From contig JBGANR010000002.1 of the NCBI GenBank assembly GCA_044222225.1, forward strand, positions 62,001-126,000: 64,000 bases of DNA. The letters are read 5' to 3'. How positions within the stretch are numbered: position 1 is the stretch's first letter; the number at the start of each line of letters is the position of its first letter. The position numbers were made by a program, and so were the translations under genes. The notes beneath the pieces are model-generated. The model was not told where the DNA came from. It made no database searches and worked only from the letters and a program-made list of their open reading frames with translations. Below are positions 36,481-46,700 of the stretch, piece after piece. This DNA comes from JBGANR01 sp044222225. Its GTDB lineage: Bacteria; Actinomycetota; Actinomycetes; Mycobacteriales; Mycobacteriaceae.

Positions 36481-38478
36481 GTGGCCGACGGCCGTCGGCA
36501 GGCCACGCGGCTGCCGGTCGCGAGCGTGTTGCCGCTGCTCGGGCTCGCCCACCTGGACCGGCCGTTCGACTACCGCGTGCCCGAGGAACTGGATGCCGAC
36601 GCGCGTCCAGGAGTGCGGGTGCGCGTGCGGTTCGCCGGCCGGCTCGTCGACGGCTACCTCCTCGAGCGCCTCGAGGGCAGTGACCATCCGGGCCGGCTGG
36701 GCTGGCTCGACCGCGTCGTCTCGCCGGAGGTGGTGGCCCCGTCGGCGACGTTCGAGCTCGCCCGGCGCGTCGCGGCGCGCTACGCCGGGACCGTCGGCGA
36801 CGTGCTGCGGCTCGCGATCCCGCCGCGGCATGCGCGCACCGAGAACGAGGAGCGGGCCGCGCGTCCGGTGCCGGAACTCGCGGCGCCCGACCCGGCCGGC
36901 TGGGCCGGCTACCGGGACGGCGCATCGTTCCTGACGGCCGTCGGCGATGCCCGCGCCGCGCGGGCGGTGTGGCAGGCGGCGCCCGACGAGGACGTCGCGG
37001 CCCGGCTCGTCGAGCTGGCCGTCGCGGCGGTCCGGGCCGGACGCGGCGCGTTGCTGCTGGTGCCGGATCAGCGCGATCTCGACCGGCTCGAGAAGGCTGC
37101 CGCCCCCGTGCTCGGCGACGCCGTCGTGACGCTCGCGGCCGGGCTCGGGCCCACCGCCCGCTACCGGCGCTGGCTCGCCGGGCTGCGCGGTGACGCGCGC
37201 GTCGTCATCGGCACGCGCAGCGCCGTCTTCGCCCCGGTGGCCGAGCTGGCGCTCGTGGCGATCTGGGACGACGGCGACGAGTCGTACGTCGAGCCGCGCG
37301 CGCCCTATCCCCATGCCCGCGAGGTCGCGGCGCTGCGCGCGCATCAAGCGGGCTGTGCGTTTCTCGTCGGCGGGCACGCGCGCACGCCCGAGGCGCAGTT
37401 GCTCGTCGAGACGGGGTGGGCGCGGGATCTGCTGCCGGACCGGCGCACGCTGCGGACGCGGATGCCCCGGATCTCGGCGCTCGACGAGTCCGATGCCCGC
37501 GTCGCCCGGGATCCGCTCGCGTTCGCCGTGCGCATCCCTGATGTCGCGTACGCCACCGCGCGCGCCGCCCTGGGCCGCGGTGAATCAGTGCTGTTCCAGG
37601 TGCCGCGGCGGGGCTACGCGCCGGCGCTCGCGTGCGCCGACTGCCGTGCCCCGGCGCGGTGCCGGCGCTGTCACGGCCCGCTCGCCGACGCCGGGCCCGA
37701 CCGCGCCGACGTCCGGCTCGGCTGCCGCTGGTGCGGCCGGGCCGAACCGCGGTTCGCCTGCCCGGCGTGCGGCGGCGGCCGCGTGCGCGCGATGGCCACG
37801 GGCGCGCGGCGGACCGCTGAGGAACTGGGCCGGGCGTTCGCGCCGGCGCCGGTGCTCACCTCCGGCGGCGAACACGTCGTCGCCGAGGTGCCGAAGGGCC
37901 CGCACGTGGTGGTCTCGACGCCGGGCGTCGAGCCGGCCGCGCCCGGCGGCTACGGCGCCGCGGTGCTGCTCGACGCCGCCGTGATGCTGGCCCGGCCCGA
38001 TCTGCGGGCCGGCGTCGACGCGCTGCGCCGCTGGATGGCCGCGGCGGCGCTCGTCCGGGTCGGCGGCGAGGTCGTCGTCGTGGCTGAGGCAGGCCTGGCG
38101 CCCGTGCAGGCGCTCATCCGGTGGGACCCCGCCGGGTTCGCCGCCGCCGAGTTGGCCCAGCGCACCGAACTCGGCTTCCCGCCGGCCGTCCGCCTCGCCG
38201 CGATCGACGGCGTCGAGAGCGACGTCGCGGCGTTCTGCGCGGCCGTCGAGCTCGCCGGGGTGCCGCCCGAACTGCTCGGGCCGGTGGAACTGCCGCCCGG
38301 TGCGCGTCCGCCGGCCGGCGTCGACGAGGACGCCGAGCTCGCCCGGATGCTGCTGCGGGTGCCCCGGCAGCAGGGCTCGGCGCTGTCGGCGTCGCTCGTC
38401 GCGGCGCAGGTCGCGGCGTCGGCGCGGCACGAGATGAAGGGCCTGCGCATTCAGATCGACCCGCCGCAGGTGGGGTGA
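36481..38478 (+). CDS. priA: PriA-like replication restart protein without helicase motifs
   Basis: Homologue of the primosomal protein N' that loads the replisome at forks. The 665-residue protein keeps the 3'-DNA-binding domain (about residues 12-115) and the zinc-binding region, with eight Cys in pairs (CADC, CRRC, CRWC, CPAC). It lacks a Walker A Lys: the equivalent region reads AAVRAGRGALLLVPDQRDL, and the DEAH position reads DDGDESY. That degeneration is normal for actinobacterial PriA and means it cannot unwind DNA by ATP hydrolysis. GTG start 6 bp after metK. Confidence 0.93.
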   Translation: MADGRRQATRLPVASVLPLLGLAHLDRPFDYRVPEELDADARPGVRVRVRFAGRLVDGYLLERLEGSDHPGRLGWLDRVVSPEVVAPSATFELARRVAARYAGTVGDVLRLAIPPRHARTENEERAARPVPELAAPDPAGWAGYRDGASFLTAVGDARAARAVWQAAPDEDVAARLVELAVAAVRAGRGALLLVPDQRDLDRLEKAAAPVLGDAVVTLAAGLGPTARYRRWLAGLRGDARVVIGTRSAVFAPVAELALVAIWDDGDESYVEPRAPYPHAREVAALRAHQAGCAFLVGGHARTPEAQLLVETGWARDLLPDRRTLRTRMPRISALDESDARVARDPLAFAVRIPDVAYATARAALGRGESVLFQVPRRGYAPALACADCRAPARCRRCHGPLADAGPDRADVRLGCRWCGRAEPRFACPACGGGRVRAMATGARRTAEELGRAFAPAPVLTSGGEHVVAEVPKGPHVVVSTPGVEPAAPGGYGAAVLLDAAVMLARPDLRAGVDALRRWMAAAALVRVGGEVVVVAEAGLAPVQALIRWDPAGFAAAELAQRTELGFPPAVRLAAIDGVESDVAAFCAAVELAGVPPELLGPVELPPGARPPAGVDEDAELARMLLRVPRQQGSALSASLVAAQVAASARHEMKGLRIQIDPPQVG

Positions 38479-38527
38479 CGGAGGAATCTCAAGAAAGCCG
38501 TCGCTGCTATTCCGACACGCCTAAAGC

Positions 38528-38533
38528 TAATAT
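38528..38533 (+). promoter_or_regulatory. Candidate -10 element for the AbiE pair
   Basis: TAATAT at 38528-38533, in a strikingly AT-rich patch, ends 6 bases before the ATG of the antitoxin gene. This would produce a leaderless mRNA starting at or next to the ATG, and no Shine-Dalgarno is visible. It is the best -10 hexamer in this part of the window; the -35 is not clear. Confidence 0.45.
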
Positions 38534-38539
38534 TGCTGT

Positions 38540-39193
38540 ATGGATTGGGGGCGTTTGGCGAGACTTTCGCGGCGGCAGTTCGGTCTGTTCACCTCCGGGC
38601 ACGCCGCGCGAACGGGTGTGCCCGGGTATCAGTTGTCCCGGGCGGCGGAGCGGGGGACGATCCGTCGGGTCCGGCACGGCGTCTACGCGTTCACCAACGC
38701 CGACGAGCACCCCTTCGAGGACCTCGCGGCGCAATGGCTGGCGTTCGATCCGGTGACACCCGTCGCTCGCAGGCGGGCGCGACCGACGGAGATCGTCAGC
38801 CATGATTCTGCGGCGATGATGCGCAGGCTCGGCAAGATCAACGATTTCGGGACCCGGCAGTTCACCGCGTCGCGGCGGGTCAACCTGCACGTTCGGCACG
38901 TGCAGATGTATCGGGCGGCGTTCGGGCCGGAGGACTGGTCGATCGTCGAGGGGTTGCCGGTCGCTTCGCCGCTGCGGATCGTCGCCGACCTGCTCGGCAC
39001 ACCGCACGACGGTGACGAAGTCGGCTCCGTCATCGACGAAGGCCTGGCCACAGGCCTGTTCACCCGCCACGCCGTGATCGACGTCGCTGACCGTCACGCC
39101 GACCGCTGGAGCTATCCGGGCGGTAGTGACCTCGTCGAGGGGTTGCTGTGGTCGATGGACCCATCGACGGCCGAGGACCTCGCGTATGCCTGA
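38540..39193 (+). CDS. AbiEi-type antitoxin/transcriptional regulator
   Basis: A 217-residue protein of the type IV AbiE antitoxin family, which represses its own operon and neutralises the AbiEii nucleotidyltransferase. The N-terminal winged-helix shows the usual pattern: QFGLFTSGHAARTGVPGYQL, then RAAERGTIRRVRHGVYAFTN at residues about 33-52. A C-terminal AbiEi domain follows (SPLRIVADLLG, SVIDEGLATGLFTRHAVIDV). It overlaps the toxin frame by 8 bp. Codon use and GC are slightly less extreme than in the neighbours, and the AT-rich promoter spot suggests acquisition. Because the toxin gene is frameshifted, this may now act alone. Confidence 0.8.
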   Translation: MDWGRLARLSRRQFGLFTSGHAARTGVPGYQLSRAAERGTIRRVRHGVYAFTNADEHPFEDLAAQWLAFDPVTPVARRRARPTEIVSHDSAAMMRRLGKINDFGTRQFTASRRVNLHVRHVQMYRAAFGPEDWSIVEGLPVASPLRIVADLLGTPHDGDEVGSVIDEGLATGLFTRHAVIDVADRHADRWSYPGGSDLVEGLLWSMDPSTAEDLAYA

Positions 39194-40171
39194 GCCCGGG
39201 CAGTACCGCTCGGACGACGGTCTGCGTCGTGTCCTCAATGCTCGCCTCACCGTGCTTGCCCGGGACTGGGGGTGGACCAGGGAGCAGGTTCGTGACGCTT
39301 TCGTCATGCAACTGTTCGTCGGTCGGCTTGCGCGTCGTGATCCCGACGCGTGGGTTCTCAAAGGCGGTGCGGCGCTGCAGCTGCGAAGCCTGGAAGCGCG
39401 TCCGACCGCCGACGCGGACTTGGCGGCCCGCCGTGAGCAGAGTGAGATCCGCGCCCTGCTGATGTCCTGTGCCTCGCCGATCGGCGACGAGCGGGGCGAG
39501 TTCGAGGTGCAGGTCACCTCCGAACGCCGAGGAACCCATCGCGGAGCCATTCGATGGCGGCTCGGTGGGGCGGTGTTCTGGCAGGCGAAGATCGATGTGA
39601 GTTTCGCGTCTACCGTCGACTGGTCGCCGGACAAGGTGTCGATGACACCGATGATCCCGGACGTGCAGGGATTCGGTCCGTTTCCGTCGATCCCGGTCGT
39701 CCTCCCGAGCAGCATCTGGCCGATAAGATCGCCGCGACGGTGGAACTCCACGGCCCGCGGAAAGATCGGTCGTCGACTCGCTCGCATGACCTCGCGGACA
39801 TCGTTGTCATGAGCCGGTGCGTATCGGTGGACGCCCGCAGACTCCGGGACGCGATTCGCGTACAGGAAACCGTCCGGGGAATCACCGTCGGGCCCGCTCT
39901 GGTCATCCCGGATCCGTCTTGGGAGCGGGATTATGCGCGCCGAATGCAGAACTCGCGGCTGCCGGCCGAGCTTCGAAGCGTCCAGGGAGCACTCACCCAC
40001 GCGAACGCCTTCCTGCGCCCGGTCCTCGACGGCCGTCTCGTCGACGGCACCTGGGACCCCGAACACCAGCAGTGGTGGCCGACGGCGACCGCGGCGGCTG
40101 TGGATCAAGCCGCGCCCCGGTCGAGGAGCATCGCCGACCTCATCGCGGACATCCAACTGGGGCCCGGATAA
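39186..40171 (+). pseudogene. AbiEii-type nucleotidyltransferase toxin gene with a -1 frameshift
   Basis: The first part, from ATG 39186, encodes an AbiEii/COG2253-type NTase with WVLKGGAALQLRS and RPTADADLA, the GS-x-D-type catalytic core, and continues to about GPFPSIPVVLP. The family sequence then moves to another frame, where PEQHLADKIAATVELHGPRK, HDLADIVVM, LRDAIRV and ALTHANAFLRPVLDG complete the protein to 40171. The switch needs a -1 shift near 39705-39708 (CTCCCGAGC), as if one G were missing from CCGGAG. Left unshifted, frame 1 ends at 39812. No canonical slippery heptamer is seen, so mutation or a sequencing error is likeliest. A repaired protein would have about 328 residues. Confidence 0.8.
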
Positions 40172-40253
40172 CTGCGCCGGGTGTCGTCCTCGGTTCAGCC
40201 GATGTTCGAGCGACGACGAGCGTCATGAACGGGAGTTATGGAAGGCTGGCTCC

Positions 40254-40727
40254 ATGTCTTCCTTCAACCCGTTCGGCGCGGGGGGCGATCCGGGGCCGGG
40301 GCCCGGGGATCGTCGACCACCCGGTTCCGGGGGCGCCCCGTTCGGGCCTGGTGGTTCTCCGTTCGGGCCGCCGCAGCCGGCCGGCGGACCGTCGGCCGGA
40401 ACCGCCGGTGACAGGGGAGCTCCGCTCGTCGTGGCCGGTCCACCGGTCGGGCTGCTCGGCGTCGTCGCGGCCGTGGCCGCTGTCGGCGCCGCGGTGGGAG
40501 CGTTCGGCTGGGGGAGTTGGCTCGCGACCGTCGGATGGGCGCTCGCCGGCCCCGTCGCGATCGGCCTCGTCGGGCTGTACACGGCGACGGACACCGCCCG
40601 ACAGACGGCGCCGGTGTACCTGCGACCGGGATGGTTGCGGGCGTTGTACGCGGTGGTCGTCCTGCTCATCGTCGTCGGCGTCACGGTCGGTGCGTTGGGG
40701 ATCGCGTTCTGGATCGGTCGCCGGTGA
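40254..40727 (+). CDS. Small Pro/Gly-rich three-TM protein, first gene of the GTPase/tubulin operon
   Basis: A 157-residue protein of unknown function. The first 55 residues are Gly, Pro and Phe-rich and contain NPF and several PFG repeats (FNPFGAGG, GAPFGPGGSPFGPP). Three hydrophobic helices follow at about 60-80, 86-107 and 129-150, so the tail is probably cytoplasmic. GGAAGG lies 8 bases before the ATG. It overlaps the VWA gene by 4 bp (GTGA). The [ND]PF and PFG low-complexity style reappears in the C-tail of the VWA protein, which suggests both membrane proteins present the same kind of short motif to a common partner. Confidence 0.75.
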   Translation: MSSFNPFGAGGDPGPGPGDRRPPGSGGAPFGPGGSPFGPPQPAGGPSAGTAGDRGAPLVVAGPPVGLLGVVAAVAAVGAAVGAFGWGSWLATVGWALAGPVAIGLVGLYTATDTARQTAPVYLRPGWLRALYAVVVLLIVVGVTVGALGIAFWIGRR

Positions 40728-43700
40728 CGGCCGTCCGCCGGCCGGCCGGCCGGCGCTCGCCCCGTCCGGATCGCCCGGCGAGCGGGATCAGTCGGCTCGG
40801 CGCCGTGCTCGCCGTCGTGATCCTCGCCGCGCTGACCGTCATCGGCTCCGCCGGTGTCGCGCACGCGGCGTCCGACGACGACGGCGTCAACCGGTTCGGC
40901 GCCTGCCTCGCGGCGCAGAAGGCCGGCCAGGTGCTGCTGCTCATCGATGAATCTGGCAGCCTGCAGGAGTCCGATCCGCAGGCGGCGCGCGTGACGGCGG
41001 CGAAGTACCTCGCCCGGCAGTTGCAGACGTTCGCCGGCGACGCGGGCACGAAGATCGACCTCGCGGTCTCGGGATTCGCCGAGGACTATCGCAAGCGACT
41101 GGGCTGGACGCCCCTGACGGCCGAGACGTTGCCGGAGATCAACCGCACTCTCGACGGGCTCGGCACGAGCAACAACGGCAAGGACACCGACTACTGGCTG
41201 GCGCTGGACGGCGCCCGCACCACGCTCGCGGAGAAGAAGCCGCAAGGGGGTCCGACGCCCGGGGGGCCGACACAGGGCTGCCAGATGATCGCGTGGTTCA
41301 CCGACGGCGCGCTCGACTTCAGTGCGCGTCCGGACGCGAGCAAGCCGTACGCGCCGGGCCGTTCGCTGGACACGGAAGCCGACGTCGAGGCGATGAAGCG
41401 GGCGGCGCGCGAGGGCGTCTGCCGCACCGGTGGGATCGCCGACCAGCTGCGCTCGTCCGGCGTCGTGACCATCGGGATCGGGCTGCAGCCGCAGCGGGCC
41501 GCCGCCGCCGATTTCGATCTCATGAAGTCGATCGTCACCGGCGAACCCGGCCCCGGCGGCGCGTGCGGCGCGATCCGCTCCCCGGCACCCGGCGATTTCC
41601 ACCTCGTCTCGGACATCGACGATCTGTTGTTCGCCTTCGACAAGATCAGCACCCCGGGGCAGTCGCCGCTCACCGAGACCGCCGGCGTGTGCGTCCGCAC
41701 CGTCTGCGAGGAGGGCAAGCACCGCTTCGTGCTGGACCGGTCGGTGGGCAGCGTCGGCATCCTGGCCGCGGCGACGAGCGCCGGACTCGTGCCGTATCTC
41801 GTCGCGCCGGACGGCAGGCAGATCAGGATGGCTCCCGGAGCGCCGGGCACCGCCGACGCGGGCGGGGTGGCGATCACCTACGAGTTCCCGTCGGAGAAGT
41901 CGGTGTCGGTCAGGATGACCGGGGCCGACGCGCCGCGCTGGCGCGGCGTGTGGGCGCTCGCCTTCGTCGCACAGAGCGACGACGCGACGGGCCAGACGCG
42001 ATCGAACATCCACATCACCGGCGATCTGTTCCCGCAGTGGCCCGACGCCGGAAAGGCCGCGCTCCGCAGCGGGGCGGCCGGCGCCTCCCTGACGTTCCGC
42101 GTGGTGAACACCGCGGGCACGGCCGTCGACACGGCGGGTCTGCCGGGGCAGGCTGCGCTGTCGGCCGAGTTGGTGACGGCGGCGAAGACGATCCCGATCG
42201 CCAAGGATCTGTCCAAGACGGCCCTGTCGAGGCCGCAGAAGGTCGACCTCAGCGGCGTCCCGCCGGGTGCGGCGACGCTGCGTCTGACGCTGCGGGTGAC
42301 GACGGCGTCGGCGCGGGACTCCGACGGCGTCACCGTGCCCGGCACGGCGCTGTCGCCGCAGACCGTCGAGGTGCCGGTGATGATCGATCCTCCGGTGGGG
42401 TATCCGACGATCGGCTCGCGCATCGACTTCGGGACGCTGGAGGGCGGTGGATCCCGCACCGCGTCGCTGACGGTGACGGGGCCCGGCTGTGCGTGGCTGG
42501 CCCCGGGCTCGGCGAAGGTCCTCGCCTCGCCGGACGGCGCCGGCGACGTCGCCGTCACCGCGGAGGCGACCGGCCAGGACGGCTGCATCACGGCGACGGA
42601 CGGGCAGCAGGCCGACCTGCCCCTGACGATCTCGGTGCCGAATTCGGTCAACGGAGTGGTCAACGGCACGGTGTCGATCATGGTGGCGCCGACCGACCGG
42701 TCCGCGGCTCCGCTGCCGGTCGAAGTGTCCTACACCCTGGAACTGCAGAAGCCGCTGAACAAGACGAACTTCGTGATCGCGCTGATCGTCGCACTCATCG
42801 CCGGTCCGCTGATTCCGTTGCTCCTGCTGTACTTCGTCAAGTGGCTGACGGCCCGGATCCCCGCGAAGGCGCTGCGCTCGGAGCAGATCCGGGTGCGGAT
42901 CGCCTCCGGCACGGTCACCCGTGACGGCGCGCCGTTCGCACTGCGCGACACCGACCTCGTGTCGATGGTGCCGGGGCTCGGCTCGCCGGTCCGGCGGATC
43001 GACCTCGGCGGCGTCGTGCTCCGGTCCCGCATGGGCCGATCGCCGTTCGGTGCCGGATTCGTCGTCGCGACGGCCCCCGGCCTGGTCGGTGCCGCGGGCA
43101 AGTCGGGCACGACCTACGGCTCGAACCCCGACGCCAGGCTTCCGCTGGCCGTGCACAACTCGTGGTTCCTGCTGCACGATCCGTCCGGCCCGGCCGATGC
43201 CGCCACGGTCGTCGTGCTCGCCGGCGGCGACGCGACGGCGGCCGTCGTCATCCGGTTGAGCGAGGAGATCGCGACCGCCGCGCCGGCGGTGCTGCGGGAC
43301 CTGCGGGCGAAGGCGGCGCCCCGCGCGGGCGCATCGGGCGACGCCGGTGACGGCGTCGTCGACGATCCGTTCGCCGCGCAATCGCCACGCCGGTCGCCGG
43401 AGGACCCGTTCGCGGCGGGCGGCCCGCCCGGCGGTCCTCGACCGGGGCCACCGAGCGGCCCCCCGCGTGGACCCTGGCCCGGTCCGGGCGACGGACCGTG
43501 GCCCGGTCCGGCGGGCGGATCGCGACCCGGTCCTTCGGGGCCGCCGCCCGGCCCCGGTTTCGATCCGTTCCGCGGGGGACCGCCGCCCGGGCCGGGCCCG
43601 GGCCCGGCGACCGATCCGTTCCGGGGCGACCCGTTCCGCGGCGGCCCGCCCCCCGGCGGCCGCCCGGGTGGTCCGCCCCCCGGCGCGCCACCGAGCGGCC

Positions 43701-43750
43701 CGCCGCCGTACGGCGGCAGTCCCGGCGATCCGCCCAACCCGTTCCGCTGA
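40724..43750 (+). CDS. Membrane-anchored extracytoplasmic VWA protein with long Pro/Gly/DPF tail
   Basis: A 1008-residue protein. A signal sequence (hydrophobic residues about 26-44, AHA at 47-49) leads to a von Willebrand A domain at about 68-305. The metal-site DESGS lies in QVLLLIDESGSLQ, and MIAWFTDGALDF supplies the later strand. Beta-rich segments of unknown type follow to about 680. One transmembrane helix (about 682-705) precedes an approx. 170-residue cytoplasmic domain. The last approx. 130 residues are extremely Pro/Gly-rich, with six [ND]PF tripeptides (DPFAA, DPFRG, NPFR). The N-terminus faces outside, so it may sense a surface ligand and pass the signal to the cytosolic operon partners. 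GTG start overlaps the previous gene. Confidence 0.85.
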   Translation: MTAVRRPAGRRSPRPDRPASGISRLGAVLAVVILAALTVIGSAGVAHAASDDDGVNRFGACLAAQKAGQVLLLIDESGSLQESDPQAARVTAAKYLARQLQTFAGDAGTKIDLAVSGFAEDYRKRLGWTPLTAETLPEINRTLDGLGTSNNGKDTDYWLALDGARTTLAEKKPQGGPTPGGPTQGCQMIAWFTDGALDFSARPDASKPYAPGRSLDTEADVEAMKRAAREGVCRTGGIADQLRSSGVVTIGIGLQPQRAAAADFDLMKSIVTGEPGPGGACGAIRSPAPGDFHLVSDIDDLLFAFDKISTPGQSPLTETAGVCVRTVCEEGKHRFVLDRSVGSVGILAAATSAGLVPYLVAPDGRQIRMAPGAPGTADAGGVAITYEFPSEKSVSVRMTGADAPRWRGVWALAFVAQSDDATGQTRSNIHITGDLFPQWPDAGKAALRSGAAGASLTFRVVNTAGTAVDTAGLPGQAALSAELVTAAKTIPIAKDLSKTALSRPQKVDLSGVPPGAATLRLTLRVTTASARDSDGVTVPGTALSPQTVEVPVMIDPPVGYPTIGSRIDFGTLEGGGSRTASLTVTGPGCAWLAPGSAKVLASPDGAGDVAVTAEATGQDGCITATDGQQADLPLTISVPNSVNGVVNGTVSIMVAPTDRSAAPLPVEVSYTLELQKPLNKTNFVIALIVALIAGPLIPLLLLYFVKWLTARIPAKALRSEQIRVRIASGTVTRDGAPFALRDTDLVSMVPGLGSPVRRIDLGGVVLRSRMGRSPFGAGFVVATAPGLVGAAGKSGTTYGSNPDARLPLAVHNSWFLLHDPSGPADAATVVVLAGGDATAAVVIRLSEEIATAAPAVLRDLRAKAAPRAGASGDAGDGVVDDPFAAQSPRRSPEDPFAAGGPPGGPRPGPPSGPPRGPWPGPGDGPWPGPAGGSRPGPSGPPPGPGFDPFRGGPPPGPGPGPATDPFRGDPFRGGPPPGGRPGGPPPGAPPSGPPPYGGSPGDPPNPFR

Positions 43751-43788
43751 CTCTTGGCACCCGATCAGACCGAAGGAATCGAGCAGGC

Positions 43789-46700
43789 ATGAAGAGGTTT
43801 CTCATCGTCGGATGCGGTGGCTCCGGAGGCGCCACGCTGGCCTACATGATGGATCAGCTGTCATCGGATCTGGCTTCGCACGGCGTCGACCGGCTGCCGG
43901 CCGGCTGGCAGTTCGTCCAGCTCGACGTGCCGACGTCGCCGTCGTCCGTCGACGGGGTGGGAAACGTCCGTGAGCAGGGCGGAACGTACGTCGGCACCGG
44001 ACCGGAGAGCGACAGCTACAAGGTGCTCGACAACGCGATGAGTCAGCGGCTCGCCGCCGATCAGGCGCTCGACGCGATCGCCACCTGGGCGCCGCGCGAG
44101 CCGGAGACGGTGACGACGCCGCTGTCGACCGGCGCCGGACAGTACCGGGCACTCGGCCGCATGATCACCCTCAGCCGGGCCGGCGAGGTCCGGTCGAAGC
44201 TGCAGCAGGCGTGGGACCGGCTCTTCCTCAACACGACGGATTCGGAGATGCGCTCGCTCCGGATCCCCGGCGCGGGCGGCTACGACTCGAACGATCAGCC
44301 GATCGTGCTCGTCGTCTCGTCGATGGCGGGCGGCGCCGGCGCGTCGATGGCGCTCGACGTGTGCCGCATCCTCTCGCTCGTCCAAGGCGTCGATCCACGG
44401 CTCATGGGCGTCTTCATGGTGACGCCCGACATCTTCGAGACGCTCCCGGATTCGAAGGTGCCGGGCACCCGCGCCAACGCGCTCGCGATGCTCGGCGAGA
44501 TCGTCGCGAGCCAGACCGGATCGGCCCGCGCCGAGGACGTCGCCCTGCTGCGTGCGCTCGGGCTCGAGAACGGCGAAGGCGATCTGACGCCGTTCGCGCG
44601 TGTCTTCCCGGTCGGCCGCTACGTCGGCGCCCAGCGCACCGTCTTCGGCGACGGCACACCGACGGCGGTCTACCGCGGCCTCGGCCGCGGGCTGGCCGGA
44701 CTCGTCCTCTCCGGAACGGCCACGCAGCAGTTCGTCGAATGGGACCTGACGAACGGCGACGGGCTCCCGGGATCGCTCGAGTTCCTCGGCTGGGGCAACA
44801 GGCAGTGGAACAACATTCCGTGGGGCACGTTCGGCTACGCCAGCCTGAGCATGGGGCGCGACCGGTACGCCGAGTACGCGGCGCAGCGCCTGGCGCGCAG
44901 CAGCGTCGACAAGCTGCTGCGCGGACATCTGCAGCCGGGCAACGAGGCGTCCGACGAGGAGCAGGTCAACGCGATCCTCGACAACCAGTGGGGCAACATC
45001 TGCTATTCGCTGGGGCTGCCCACGACCGATGACGCGTCGGCGGCGAGCATCGGCTGGTGGCTGGCCAACGTCGTGTCGCCGCGTGAGCAGGTGGCCCATC
45101 ACGCGCGCGGCATCGTGGGCGCCACGGTGCGGCCGCAGGTCGACCAGCGGCCGGGTGCGGCGGCCGAGCACTGGGTGGCGCGGATCTACCAGGTGCTCGC
45201 CGAGCGCAGGCAGGCGCTCATCGACGGCGCGAACACGTCGGCCTACGGTCTCGCGTTCGGGTGGCAGCAGAACTTCGTCGGTGCGTTGGAGGCGGCGACG
45301 ACGCACGCGCTCTCCCGGCAGGGCATCCCGTACGCGACGGGTCTGGTCAAGCGCGTCGCGCGGACGCTGAACGACGTCGTGCTGCCGGCCGCCGGCGATC
45401 TGGCGACCTACGGCCCGAAGGACGTCGCCGAGTTGCCGCCCGACGTCAGATCGACGCTGGCCTCGCTCAAGGGAACGCTCGCCCAGACGGGGGAGATCGC
45501 CGAGCGCGTCTTCGACGGCACCCAGGCCAACGTCGAGCGGCAGGTGTACGCGTGGCTCGCCCGGTACGTCGGCGACGCCGTCGCCGCGTTGATCGGCGAG
45601 GTCGTCGACCCGCTCGTCGCCGCCCTCGACGAGGCGCAGACGCTGCTGCGGCAGTCGGTGGCCGCGCCGCGGCGCACCGCGGGGCTGGCGCTGCTGCAGA
45701 CCAACGAGTACGCCGCGTGGCCGTCGGACGCCGACGAGATCGTCCAGATGCGTTTCGCGGAGGCCGACAACGAGGTGATGCTCACCCGCTCGGCCGATTT
45801 CAAGCAGCGCTACGAGTTCGACCTGCCGATGTCGGTCGGCGCGACGTCGCCGGACCCGCGGTCGTTCCGCGACGGCGTCTCCCGGGCGGCGGCGCACGTC
45901 GTCACCGGGGCGTGGACGACGGTCGGCGGCACCCGCGCGCCCGCCGACGAGCGGCCGGTGGTCGAGCGCACGAACGCTTGGGTCTCACGGGCCTTCCCCC
46001 GCCACCCGGAGACCGGTGACGGCCTCATCACCCAGCGCGCGTCCTACGACATCCACCTGCGGCCGGCCGAACTGCTCGACCGGGCACGCCGCTTCGTCGC
46101 CCGCGGCGGGGAGTCCTTCGACCGGTTCTGCTCGGTCTCCCTGCGGGAGTACGTCATCGGCGCGGACGCCCCGGAGTCGGAGCTGGTGCAGCGCCGATCG
46201 GACATGGTGTTGCGGTTCCGGGAGGCGATCAACCTCGCCCGGCCGCTGGCGAGCGTCAACGAGAACGCCATGCAGGCGATCCACGGGGTGCAGGAGATGG
46301 TCTACCGCTTCAAGTTCTCGGCGGTGCCGTTGCTCGGGCTGACGGTCGCCGACGAGATGAAGGCGGCGCTCGTCGAGCAGTCGCGCGTCGACGAGAAGTG
46401 CGCCGACGCGCTGGTCCGCTCGCTGACCGACGAGGCGCGGATCAAGCGGATCGACATCTTCGGCTCGTACCCGAACTACTCGCCGCTGGCGTACGACTCG
46501 GTGGTCGAGCCCGCGGCCCGGCAGTGGCGGGCGTCGTCGGCGGGGCAGCGGCGGGCGTTCTGGTCGATGCGCCGGACTCGCCCGCTGGAGGCGAGCCTGC
46601 CGATGCACGAGACCGAGCGGCGCGCCATGGTGGCGGGCTGGATCCTCGGCCGGGCCGTCGGCTACGTCCAGGTGCCCGAGGCGCCGTTCACCCAGGCGGT

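Noticed and set aside
39186..40171. Programmed -1 ribosomal frameshifting in the AbiEii-type gene
   Set aside because: The switch point reads CTCCCGAGC, which is not an X-XXY-YYZ slippery heptamer, and I see no obvious downstream structure or upstream Shine-Dalgarno-like stimulator. A mutation or sequence error is simpler.
43385..43745. CG-rich repetitive DNA as a structural repeat or CRISPR-like array
   Set aside because: It codes in frame for the Pro/Gly/DPF tail of the VWA protein; units vary in length and there are no spacers.
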